Shown here piece by piece: positions 15,760-23,748 of a DNA stretch of 33,156 nt. The DNA lies in assembly GCA_913051825.1 (NCBI GenBank), contig CAJXCR010000013.1:1-33156 (forward strand), read 5' to 3'. Position 1 is the first letter of the stretch, and each line of letters starts with the position of its first letter. A program made the translations under genes and the position numbers. The notes below the pieces were generated by a model. It was given only the letters and a program-made list of their open reading frames with translations, searched no databases and was not told the origin of the DNA. The stretch is from an uncultured Halieaceae bacterium. GTDB taxonomy: Bacteria; Pseudomonadota; Gammaproteobacteria; Pseudomonadales; Halieaceae.

Positions 15760-18050
15760 TGCACGATTTTTCCTTGCTTTAGATTGTGCACTTTTTCAAC
15801 TGTTTGGCTGGCAATTGTCATGGACTCAATTAGATCCAACAGGTTTTGTTCGATATTAACATTCAAAATGATTGGTTGTCCTTTTAGTTCTTCGAGATTA
15901 GATCCTGAGATAACTAAATTCAGAATGAGATCTCCCTTTTCGTTAAGATTAGTACCGATTTCAAGGTCTTCATATTGGAAGTTCTTCAGTAACCGAAGCA
16001 TCGTGCTTATATTTTTATTATACCTTGGATCCAGTGTCGAGTTTTTTTCAGCTTTGACGGAGATCGTTCCGCCAGGTTTTAAACTGTATAGCTTTCCTTT
16101 ATTTACAGTAAAGCTTTTTGCCGAAAAATTAACAGGAAGTTCGCCGCTTATTTTACCTGTACCACTTATACCTTGATTAGGATAAAGATTCAGTATTTTC
16201 TCTAATTCCCAGTCCGTTATTACTAGTTCGGTATTTGATTCAAAATCTGTAAGGGAGATTATGCTTTCTTCCAGCAATGATATTTTGCCATTGAAGATGT
16301 CTGCCTCAAGTTTTTTAATGATAATACGAGGGTCAACATTAGCTGTATGTGGCTCAAACCTCAAATGAGAATTAATGTTTTTTAACTCTAAGCCGAGATT
16401 CAGTTTTCCAAGTAGAATTTTAATCTCTTCAGATTCCCAAACATTTGATTGGCTTTTGAATTTGGCTAAAGCATCTAATCCGCTAAATTGGTATCCATTT
16501 AATGAGCCTTGGACATCATTTAACAGCAAAGAAAAAATTTGGTCATATAATGAAAAATTTTTATCAATAGATGAATAAAAAGCAGTTTGACCGGTTCCCT
16601 TTTCAATTATTAAACCGTCTAAAATATCCTTCTCAAGGTCTAAAAAGTTTTTTGCAGCTTGAAGGTCATCGATGTCTCCAGAGATACTAAGCCTATAGTT
16701 TTTGGAATCTAATGGAGTGATTGTTGATTTTAATGATGTGGATGTTAACGACTCAAAAAAAACTGCTTCAGTTTTTAAAGAATCTTTGAAATAGATTTCA
16801 CCTTCCATTGTCGCACGAGTTTGTAGACGATGTTGGGAGGTAGCTTCGATTGAAAATTCATGATCCAACAATGAAAACGAATCATCTTCGGTGATTTTGC
16901 GTGAAAGCTTCAAGTTTCCTGTATAAATATCCCTTGAACGTTGTATCGAAAAATCTCCTACGATACTAGGTATTGTCCAGCCTCGCGTTTCCCAAATTAA
17001 AGGACCGCTCTCCTCTATTAGAAATCTTGATAAAATCTTTTGATCTGAACCTTCTAATCTACTTGATATAGTAAAGTTCTTTTCTGGCGAAAACTCCCGA
17101 GAAGACTTCTTCAATTGTATGGATAGGTCTCCGTCAACGTAGACTTGGGGAAAAGGAGAATTCATTTTTTTTATGCTTCCCGCGTTTATACTTATTTTTC
17201 CACTGAAATATGGTGCTTCGGTTACTGCTTCTTCCGGAGAAAAATTGAAGTTTCCAATAGAGCGAATTTCACCTGTAAAGGAATACAATGAAAACTCAAT
17301 ATCTGTTTGCGATATGAAAGATTCCCATTCTTCGTCCCTCAAGGCGTTAATCAATTTTTCGCCAGATAAGATGCTAGTAAATTCAAGTTGATTTTTCTCT
17401 GCTCTATTTGTTTCGGTAAAAAGTATTAAATCACCACCCCGTGAAAATTGACCGCGTGTATTACCTAATGAATCTATTAAAAATTCTAGACGGTATATTC
17501 TGTTTGGATTAGAAATTGTATTTATATCTATATTTAATTGCCCATTGCGCACATTAACAAAGGCTTTCATCTCCGGCAGATCGATGCTCCCCTTTGAAAA
17601 ATTCAGTTGAAGGGTGATCGTTTTAATTTCTATTGCGAAATCCGGAATCTCCTTAAGTCTTTTAATTATTTTGAGAAACGAATTTAGATTAATTTGTTCT
17701 TCGTCTGCTTTGATTGGATTTGCTGATAAATGATTAGCCTCGGCTGGGAGATCATCACTTTTCGGATTTCCTGGAAAAGTTATATAAATATCGGATGCAG
17801 CTAAATTGAGTCGATTTTCCTGACTCAAAAGAGTAGCTATAACTCTCTCAACTTGAGTTTTTCTCATTCCAAACTTCACCCCGGTTATTTCTATTTCTCG
17901 GATTTCAGTGCCCGCTAGAGAATGATTTAGCACCCAGGAAAAAATTGGCCCTGGCTTTAACAAAACAAGTATTAGCGGCACAAAGAACAAAAAGATTAAG
18001 AAAAATATAAGCTGTTTTATAAGCGTTCGAGGCGATGAGTATTGCTTCAT
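15756..18050 (-). CDS. ydbH: YdbH family AsmA-like intermembrane lipid-transport protein
   Basis: 764 residues, somewhat shorter than the ~880 of Escherichia coli YdbH. One N-terminal transmembrane helix (about residues 10-32, LIKQLIFFLIFLFFVPLILV) anchors it in the inner membrane. The rest is a long beta-rich periplasmic region typical of AsmA-like bridge proteins, with C-terminal sequence like the DctA_YdbH domain (GISGTGKISGELPVNF... GKLYSLKPGGTISV). Together with TamB and YhdP, such proteins move phospholipid to the outer membrane. Overall sequence identity is low, so the assignment rests on topology and on the adjacent ynbE and ydbL, which are diagnostic. Confidence 0.88.
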   Translation of the reverse strand: MKQYSSPRTLIKQLIFFLIFLFFVPLILVLLKPGPIFSWVLNHSLAGTEIREIEITGVKFGMRKTQVERVIATLLSQENRLNLAASDIYITFPGNPKSDDLPAEANHLSANPIKADEEQINLNSFLKIIKRLKEIPDFAIEIKTITLQLNFSKGSIDLPEMKAFVNVRNGQLNIDINTISNPNRIYRLEFLIDSLGNTRGQFSRGGDLILFTETNRAEKNQLEFTSILSGEKLINALRDEEWESFISQTDIEFSLYSFTGEIRSIGNFNFSPEEAVTEAPYFSGKISINAGSIKKMNSPFPQVYVDGDLSIQLKKSSREFSPEKNFTISSRLEGSDQKILSRFLIEESGPLIWETRGWTIPSIVGDFSIQRSRDIYTGNLKLSRKITEDDSFSLLDHEFSIEATSQHRLQTRATMEGEIYFKDSLKTEAVFFESLTSTSLKSTITPLDSKNYRLSISGDIDDLQAAKNFLDLEKDILDGLIIEKGTGQTAFYSSIDKNFSLYDQIFSLLLNDVQGSLNGYQFSGLDALAKFKSQSNVWESEEIKILLGKLNLGLELKNINSHLRFEPHTANVDPRIIIKKLEADIFNGKISLLEESIISLTDFESNTELVITDWELEKILNLYPNQGISGTGKISGELPVNFSAKSFTVNKGKLYSLKPGGTISVKAEKNSTLDPRYNKNISTMLRLLKNFQYEDLEIGTNLNEKGDLILNLVISGSNLEELKGQPIILNVNIEQNLLDLIESMTIASQTVEKVHNLKQGKIVQ

Positions 18051-18143
18051 GATTTAAGAAGTGGCTGTATTACCAGTTTTAGTGGAGGGTATTTTGGATC
18101 TTAAGAGATTCAAATATATTCTGTAGTGTATCTCGAATATGGA

Positions 18144-18764
18144 TCATATTATTGTGTTAACGCGTTTTAACCACTTTTGAACAGCAGATAATTCTTTGGG
18201 AACCGATTTGTTTAAGGCCCATAGAAGAAAGTCGATACATACTAAGAGATCGATGTCGGCGAAGCTGAAATTTTCTGTAGCTATGAATTCCTTATTGTCT
18301 AACTTAGCTTCAATAATTTTCCAGGTTTCAGAAAGTTTATTTTCACCGCGCTCTATTAGTCCTGGAATTTGAGCAACTGGCTTGGGTCCTGGAAGCGCTC
18401 TATTTTTGAAAGCAGGATGACTATTTCTAAAAATTTCCGCTGTTGGTAGCAACAGATTATTAAAGATGTAGTGATCCCAGCTCAGAATTTCTGCTTTATC
18501 TAAGTAGGAATCTCCTAATAGAGATTTTTTTGGATATAAACCTTCAAGGTAATAACAAATTCCAATTACTTCAGTCAGTAATGTCCCGTCATCAAGAACA
18601 AGCGCAGGTACGGTTCCGAGTTGGTTTACTGTAAGATAAGATTCCTTGAGATTTTCTTTTTTAACAAGATCAATTTGAGTGGTTTTTATCTCGACTCCTT
18701 TAAATTTCAAGAAATAATATAGTCTTTTAGGATTTGGTGCTGTGTCGAAGGTATATAGATGCAT
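18144..18764 (-). CDS. Glutathione S-transferase family protein
   Basis: 206 residues in the usual two-domain GST layout. The N-terminal thioredoxin-like domain (~1-80) starts MHLYTFDTAPNPKRL and contains the cis-proline motif (GTVPALVLDDG) followed by LLTEVIGICYYLE at the glutathione gamma-Glu site. The all-helical C-terminal domain contains the FADIDLLV capping motif. The usual Ser/Thr-Glu-Ser reads Thr-Glu-Val. The substrate cannot be deduced. It is divergent from the azurin gene, with a short shared upstream region. Confidence 0.92.
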   Translation of the reverse strand: MHLYTFDTAPNPKRLYYFLKFKGVEIKTTQIDLVKKENLKESYLTVNQLGTVPALVLDDGTLLTEVIGICYYLEGLYPKKSLLGDSYLDKAEILSWDHYIFNNLLLPTAEIFRNSHPAFKNRALPGPKPVAQIPGLIERGENKLSETWKIIEAKLDNKEFIATENFSFADIDLLVCIDFLLWALNKSVPKELSAVQKWLKRVNTII

Positions 18765-18850
18765 CGAGATGTCCTTTTCGTGATAATGTTTTCATCAAGT
18801 TACACGCATTTGTTTTTTTTATGCGCTCTGGCCCTTTTCTGATTAGTAGT

Positions 18851-18856
18851 TATAAT
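18851..18856 (+). promoter_or_regulatory. Candidate -10 element for azurin
   Basis: A perfect TATAAT lies 26 bases before the azurin ATG, with a purine-rich ribosome-binding site (GGTGGAGAG) between them. No convincing -35 hexamer is visible at 16-18 bases, so the promoter may rely on an activator. Confidence 0.45.
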
Positions 18857-18881
18857 CCCGCCCAAAGGTGGAGAGTATATT

Positions 18882-19490
18882 ATGTGTAGATATATTTTTA
18901 TTACTAGTCTGTTTGTTCTTGCGCTTTCAACTCAAGCAGAGGATCTAACAAGTGAACAAAGATCGGCGATAGAGTCTAGAATAAAACCGGCGGGGAAAGT
19001 GTGTCTGTTGGGGCAAACAAATTGTGGCAGTGGTTCTGTTTCGACGGTGTCGGTAGGTGATACCGGTTTGCAGCCCTTGAGTGAAAAGGCTTCATCTTCA
19101 GCTGAAGGTTGTAGTTTCGATATAGAGGTAGGCGATTCCTTGCAATTTAGCATGGAAGCGATGTCAGTTTCAGCATCTTGTAGAGATATTACAGTTAACC
19201 TAAGGCATACAGGTAATATGCCGGCAAGTGCTATGGGGCATAATTGGGTTTTGACTAAAGATTCAGATTCAGCTGAAGTAGCTGCAGATGGCGCGGATGC
19301 TGGCATGGATAACGACTACGTTAAACCCGAAGATGCCAGAGTAATTGCATATACGCCTCTTATTGGTGGAGGTGAAAGCACCAGTATTACTTTTTCTTTT
19401 GACAATTTAGATTCCAGTAGTGAATACATTTTTTTCTGTTCTTTCCCTGGGCATTCTTTTGTGATGAGAGGTGTGTTGAAGATAGCTTAG
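18882..19490 (+). CDS. Azurin (type 1 blue copper protein) with extended N-terminal leader
   Basis: 202 residues. A signal peptide (~1-19, IFITSLFVLALSTQAED) is followed by a ~55-residue extension and then a complete azurin domain (~77-202). Copper ligands are His120 (GHNW), Cys186, His191 (CSFPGH) and Met195, and the conserved disulfide pair is Cys77-Cys100. It is a periplasmic electron carrier. The extension begins SAIESRIKPAGKVCLLGQTNC, which resembles the lead-in of cytochrome c5-type domains (RI-PVG-VC) but has no CxxCH haem site. Azurins normally start at the domain right after the signal peptide. Convergent with ubiK. Confidence 0.93.
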   Translation: MCRYIFITSLFVLALSTQAEDLTSEQRSAIESRIKPAGKVCLLGQTNCGSGSVSTVSVGDTGLQPLSEKASSSAEGCSFDIEVGDSLQFSMEAMSVSASCRDITVNLRHTGNMPASAMGHNWVLTKDSDSAEVAADGADAGMDNDYVKPEDARVIAYTPLIGGGESTSITFSFDNLDSSSEYIFFCSFPGHSFVMRGVLKIA

Positions 19491-19509
19491 CTGTTATCAG
19501 CAAAAAGCA

Positions 19510-19541
19510 GCGAGAAAAATCTCATCGCGCCCCATTTTTTT
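19510..19541 (+). terminator. Possible terminator after azurin
   Basis: An imperfect hairpin (GCGAGA, loop AAAA, TCTC-AT-CGC) ends about 7 bases before a run of seven T residues, in the short gap between the converging azurin and ubiK genes. The stem has a 2-base bulge, so this is tentative. Confidence 0.4.
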
Positions 19542-19556
19542 ACTATTAGTAAAGAG

Positions 19557-19745
19557 CTATGGTTTCTGATCGGATGAGGCGATAGACTCTATCTTGCTCC
19601 TTAGTTCAGTTATTTCTTTTTCAAGCTCTTTCACATGTGCTAACGCTTTTGACAGGGCTTCACTTTGAACGTCGAATTCTGCCCTATCAACTACTTCAAG
19701 CTTATCGAGAGCATGTTTTATTGCGGTTTTGATTAGTTTCTCCAA
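19557..19745 (-). CDS. ubiK: Accessory factor UbiK family protein (BMFP/YqiC), short
   Basis: 62 residues from TTG 19745. The sequence LIKTAIKHALDKLEVVDRAEFDVQ followed by a C-terminal coiled coil (ALAHVKELEKEITELRSKIE) is the UbiK signature. UbiK assists the soluble ubiquinone-biosynthesis complex. Family members usually have ~80-95 residues, and the first amphipathic helix seems to be missing here. The TTG is supported by AAGGA 9 bases upstream. In-frame codons continue upstream for 15 residues to a TAG without a better start. Its position beside glnK-amtB matches Pseudomonas-type genomes, which supports the call. Confidence 0.78.
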   Translation of the reverse strand: MEKLIKTAIKHALDKLEVVDRAEFDVQSEALSKALAHVKELEKEITELRSKIESIASSDQKP

Positions 19746-19895
19746 TTTACCTGTTCCTTGATTGAGCGGGAAGATCTTCTGATGATCCTTCTATTGTGTC
19801 TTCAGGAGCTCGTATGCTCAACAATTTACTTCTAAGAGTTATTTTTCACAAATAAGCCAAAGATCGATCTGACCCTAGCCGATCAACAAAATGTA

Positions 19896-19915
19896 TTGCA
19901 CTTCTGTGGTGCGAA
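19896..19915 (+). promoter_or_regulatory. NtrC-like enhancer site
   Basis: TTGCACTTCTGTGGTGCGAA matches the NtrC dyad pattern GCAC-N7-GTGC exactly, with the extended right half TGGTGC. It is centred about 140 bases upstream of the predicted sigma-54 start, the normal range for an NtrC enhancer. Confidence 0.75.
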
Positions 19916-19926
19916 CTATCTTTTTT

Positions 19927-19935
19927 TGGTGCGAA
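19927..19935 (+). promoter_or_regulatory. Second NtrC-like half-site
   Basis: TGGTGCGAA repeats the right half of the upstream dyad exactly 20 bp (about two helical turns) away, with no matching left half. Two same-face sites are typical where NtrC must form oligomers; the second is usually weaker. Confidence 0.5.
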
Positions 19936-20019
19936 AGTTTCTTCGAGGATGAATATAAATGCTAACTTAATTTATTTTAAAAGTATTTAAAACACTGAAA
20001 ATTATAGGAAATAAGATAA

Positions 20020-20036
20020 TTGGCACGATGGATGCA
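20020..20036 (+). promoter_or_regulatory. Sigma-54 (RpoN) promoter
   Basis: TTGGCACGATGGATGCA matches the consensus YTGGCACG-N4-TTGCW at all but one position (ATGCA in place of TTGCA) and keeps the required GG-N10-GC spacing (GG 20022-20023, GC 20034-20035). Transcription would start near 20047, about 140 bases before the porin ATG. With the NtrC sites upstream it forms a complete nitrogen-regulated promoter. Confidence 0.85.
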
Positions 20037-20066
20037 GTAGGTTAAGAGCGTGTAAAGAAGGAAATC

Positions 20067-20111
20067 GTGTGTTGGTGGAGAAGATTCAACAGCGTACGAG
20101 AAATTATTTAG
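20067..20111 (+). CDS. Possible 14-residue leader peptide
   Basis: A GTG-initiated frame with an AAGAAGGAA ribosome-binding site 4 bases upstream encodes MCWWRRFNSVREII and ends in TAG, inside the predicted sigma-54 transcript leader. The strong ribosome-binding site is the only real support. It could equally be chance in untranslated leader, since no attenuator hairpin with a T-tract is apparent after it. Confidence 0.2.
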   Translation: MCWWRRFNSVREII

Positions 20112-20186
20112 TAAGCATAAATTCAGCTAGTCAGTCTTTGGAATATTTCGACCGATTAGATTTTTAGTACACAGGAGATTGAAAAC

Positions 20187-20819
20187 ATGAAGAAGGTATT
20201 AGCAACAAGTGTTTTAGCCGTAGCGGGATTGTCATCTATTTCTGCACCTACCTACGCTGAATGGTCCGGAAATATCGGATATGCATCGGAGTATTTTTAC
20301 CGCGGTATTTATCAGGATGAATCATCCGCGAGTGCCGGTATCGATTTCGAATCGAATGGATTCAATATTGGCACGTGGGTGGCTGATGTGGGTGATGGAG
20401 TCGAGACAGATGTCTACGGTGGTTATACATTCGGCGGTGACGATTGGAGTCTCGGATTAGGCTTTACAGGATATTACTACTCTGATGACTTTGATGATAC
20501 TTATGAGGAAGTGAATTTTAGTGCTAGTTGGAGCTTTATAAGTATTGGCTACAGCGTCGGTGAGTGGGACGGTTTTGGTTCGCCTCAAGATTACGACTTC
20601 CTTGAAATAGGTGTTGAATACAATGGCTTTTCGGCGCTCTTTGGCTCTTTCGGAGATGAGTTTGATGGGGATTACTTTCAACTTGGATATGGAACGACCA
20701 TAGCGGATGTAGATGTGGGTGTTAGCTTTATACATAGCTCAGATTTCGCTGATGCAGGGCTTAATGGTGGAGATGATAGCCATATCATTTTCACGCTAGG
20801 TTACGGATTCGATCTTTAA
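20187..20819 (+). CDS. TorF family putative porin
   Basis: 210 residues. A clear signal peptide (MKKVLATSVLAVAGLSSISAPTYA) is followed by a beta-rich, Gly/Asp/Tyr-rich mature chain that starts EWSGNIGYASEYFYRGIYQDESSAS, the hallmark of the TorF/Gcw_chp (TIGR02001) outer-membrane family. It has alternating amphipathic strands and ends in an aromatic/hydrophobic strand (HIIFTLGYGFDL). Ribosome-binding site AGGAG is 9 bases upstream. It is the first gene after the sigma-54 promoter and precedes glnK by 79 bases, suggesting a channel for nitrogen compounds. The transported solute is not known. Confidence 0.88.
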   Translation: MKKVLATSVLAVAGLSSISAPTYAEWSGNIGYASEYFYRGIYQDESSASAGIDFESNGFNIGTWVADVGDGVETDVYGGYTFGGDDWSLGLGFTGYYYSDDFDDTYEEVNFSASWSFISIGYSVGEWDGFGSPQDYDFLEIGVEYNGFSALFGSFGDEFDGDYFQLGYGTTIADVDVGVSFIHSSDFADAGLNGGDDSHIIFTLGYGFDL

Positions 20820-20889
20820 AAATAAAAAACTTTTGCCCGGCTTTCGTAGTAAATGAATGTCCATTTAGATCGCAAGCAGGGCAGAGTAG

Positions 20890-21237
<348 letters not shown>

Positions 21238-21271
21238 CCAGAGAATTTTATATTATAGAGAGAATAAATAG

Positions 21272-22540
21272 ATGGAAAATGAAATATTTCAACTTAAATA
21301 TGCGCTAGACACTTTCTATTTTCTGGTGTGTGGAGCTTTTGTCATGTGGATGGCAGCAGGTTTTTCGATGCTCGAGGCTGGATTGGTCAGAGCAAAGAAC
21401 ACAACAGAAATTTTGACCAAAAATGTTGCGCTTTATGCAATAGCGAGTGTCATGTACATGATTTTCGGGTATGCCATCATGTATAAGGGTTTCAGCTTTG
21501 ACTGGATGTTTTTGCAGACAATCTTGGGTGATGGCACGGTAGCAGATGGTGACGGGATATATTCCACAGGAAGTAAAGACATTTCAACCTATGCTCCATC
21601 GGCAGACTTTTTCTTCCAGGTGGTATTTGTGGCTACAGCGATGTCGATTGTATCTGGAGCAGTCGCGGAAAGAATGAAACTCTGGGCCTTTCTTGCTTTT
21701 GCTGTGGTAATGACAGGATTTATATATCCAATGGAGGGTAGTTGGACATGGGGTGGTCTGCCTGTATTTGGTATGTACACCTTAGGTGATCTTGGTTTTG
21801 TAGATTTTGCAGGGTCAGGCATTGTGCATATGGCTGGTGCGGCTGCAGCGCTTGCTGGTGTTATGTTAGTTGGTGCCAGAAAAGGTAAGTATCGAGATGA
21901 TGGTTCCGTCAAGGCGATTCCCGGGGCAAACTTGCCTCTGGCAACGTTGGGTACCTTCATCCTCTGGATGGGTTGGTTTGGTTTTAATGGAGGCTCTGTA
22001 CTTGCAACCGCCTCTGTAGAGAGCGCAAATGCAGTGGCAGTGGTATTTATGAATACTAACGGAGCGGCAGCAGGCGGCTTAATAGCCGCTTTAATTACCG
22101 CCCGAATTCTATTCGGAAAAGCAGACTTAACCATGGCACTTAATGGGGCATTAGCTGGATTAGTTGCCATAACTGCCGGTCCAGATACACCTTCTGCTAT
22201 TCAGGCGTGCCTATTTGGCGCCCTTGGTGGAGTCTTAGTGGTCTTCTCAATCGTCACCTTAGATAAATTGAAGCTGGATGATCCGGTTGGGGCTATATCT
22301 GTTCATGGAGTTGTGGGTTTTCTAGGCCTGTTACTAGTCCCAATTACAAATTCCGATGCTTCCTTAAGTGGCCAGCTGATCGGCGCATTAACTATATTTA
22401 TATGGGTCTTCGGCGCAAGTTATATAGCTTTTCTTCTTATTAAAATGGCTATAGGGCTTAGGGTAAGTGAGGTTGAGGAATTCGATGGTGTTGACGTTGC
22501 CGAATGTGGTCTTGAGGCCTATCCGGAGTTTGTGTCATAA
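21272..22540 (+). CDS. amtB: Ammonium transporter
   Basis: 422 residues, inner-membrane trimeric Amt/Rh channel with about 11 transmembrane helices. The pore twin histidines are His186 (GSGIVHMAG) and His345 (ISVHGVVGF). Also visible are MWMAAGFSMLEAGLVRAKN at the entry and GWFGFNGGS. The N-terminus starts directly in a helix (DTFYFLVCGAFVMWM) rather than with a long cleavable signal peptide, which differs from Escherichia coli AmtB. Co-transcribed with the upstream glnK and followed by a strong terminator. Confidence 0.97.
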   Translation: MENEIFQLKYALDTFYFLVCGAFVMWMAAGFSMLEAGLVRAKNTTEILTKNVALYAIASVMYMIFGYAIMYKGFSFDWMFLQTILGDGTVADGDGIYSTGSKDISTYAPSADFFFQVVFVATAMSIVSGAVAERMKLWAFLAFAVVMTGFIYPMEGSWTWGGLPVFGMYTLGDLGFVDFAGSGIVHMAGAAAALAGVMLVGARKGKYRDDGSVKAIPGANLPLATLGTFILWMGWFGFNGGSVLATASVESANAVAVVFMNTNGAAAGGLIAALITARILFGKADLTMALNGALAGLVAITAGPDTPSAIQACLFGALGGVLVVFSIVTLDKLKLDDPVGAISVHGVVGFLGLLLVPITNSDASLSGQLIGALTIFIWVFGASYIAFLLIKMAIGLRVSEVEEFDGVDVAECGLEAYPEFVS

Positions 22541-22560
22541 GGATATTGATGTTCATGCTG

Positions 22561-22577
22561 TAGCACTCCCTGTGCTA
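22561..22577 (+). repeat. Short inverted repeat after amtB
   Basis: TAGCAC and GTGCTA flank a 5-base spacer, just before the terminator. The 5-base spacing does not fit the GCAC-N7-GTGC NtrC pattern. It most likely adds a second small hairpin at the transcript end. Confidence 0.4.
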
Positions 22578-22584
22578 TTCTTGA

Positions 22585-22607
22585 GGGGGCTTTAGCCCCC
22601 TTTTTTT
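22585..22607 (+). terminator. Rho-independent terminator after amtB
   Basis: GGGGGC and GCCCCC form a 6-bp GC-only stem around loop TTTA, directly followed by seven T residues. A textbook intrinsic terminator that ends the porin-glnK-amtB unit and separates it from the second glnK. Confidence 0.92.
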
Positions 22608-22655
22608 GTTGCATAAGGTATGCTGGCTCACATATCATCAGTTTATCCCAGTTAA

Positions 22656-23023
<368 letters not shown>

Positions 23024-23040
<17 letters not shown>

Positions 23041-23746
23041 AAGATCGAGATATTTTGGATAAGGCTCCAGTTAATTCGTAAAAAGAATGTATTTCCTCAT
23101 CCGGGGTAAGTCTGCCTTTCCAGGGTTTTCCATTGCGATTTAACCATATTGCCTTTGCTCCAACTTGTTTTGCGCCTACTATATCTCCGGTCGGATCGTC
23201 ACCTATGTGTACAATTTCTTCAAAAGTTACGTTGGTATGAGCTCTTGCAGCCTCAAAAAGCTCCGGAGATGGCTTGCTTGCTCCAACATCCTCAGCGCGA
23301 TATGCAAAAGAAAAATATTTTGCGACTGGAGTAAGAAAAATATCCGCGTTCCCATTGGTTAGTGCGCCTAAAATAAAATCTTTATGAAGTGCTCGAATGG
23401 TTTCTAAAACGTCAGGATAAAGCTCGACCGAGCATCTCTCTTTAATGAAAATCTCAAATGCTTTCTTTCCTCCAGCAAGAGCAAGTTTGCTATTATAACC
23501 TGCGTCTCGTTGAAGCTGATAAAGCACCTTAAGCCGCATTTGGCTCACATTATGTTGCAGCTCAGGATAGATATTCCAAATATTCTTTTTGAAATCCAGC
23601 ATTACTTGCTCATCCAAAATAGAAGTTATTTTGGGTCGATTTATTCTAAGCCAGTCATTTTGTTTTTTTTCTGCTCTAACTAGCGGTGGTCCCACATCCC
23701 ATAGAGTGTCGTCCAAATCAAAAGTTATAACTTTGATGGCCGTCAT
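23024..23746 (-). CDS. HAD-superfamily hydrolase (YigB-like)
   Basis: 240 residues, HAD subfamily IA. The nucleophile motif I is FDLDDTLWD near the N-terminus. Motif II is LGALTNGNAD with the Thr, the motif III Lys lies in GASKPSPELF, and motif IV is VHIGDDPTGDIVGA. A helical cap domain lies between motifs I and II. The nearest known role is the YigB type, an FMN and sugar-phosphate phosphatase that is likewise found directly after xerC in gammaproteobacteria. It starts 2 bases after the xerC stop, so it is in the same operon. The substrate is not determined. Confidence 0.9.
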
Positions 23747-23748
23747 AT

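Larger units (their letters stand above)
19746..20186. other. 440-base intergenic regulatory region between ubiK and the porin
   Basis: No convincing protein gene lies here. Reading toward the porin, it holds an NtrC-like enhancer, a second half-site, about 80 very AT-rich bases (19945-20018) that could favour DNA bending, a sigma-54 promoter, and about 140 bases of predicted leader. The leader includes one 14-codon reading frame with a good ribosome-binding site. The ubiK promoter must also lie in the left part, but I could not identify it. Confidence 0.7.

Noticed and set aside
21589-22170. 193-codon minus-strand frame opposite amtB
   Set aside because: Its low-complexity Ala/Pro/Thr-rich translation is the mirror of amtB codons; amtB itself is unambiguous.
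22561-22577. GCAC...GTGC repeat after amtB as an NtrC site for the second P-II gene
   Set aside because: The spacer is 5 bases, not 7, it lies upstream of a strong terminator, and there is no sigma-54 promoter between it and the gene.
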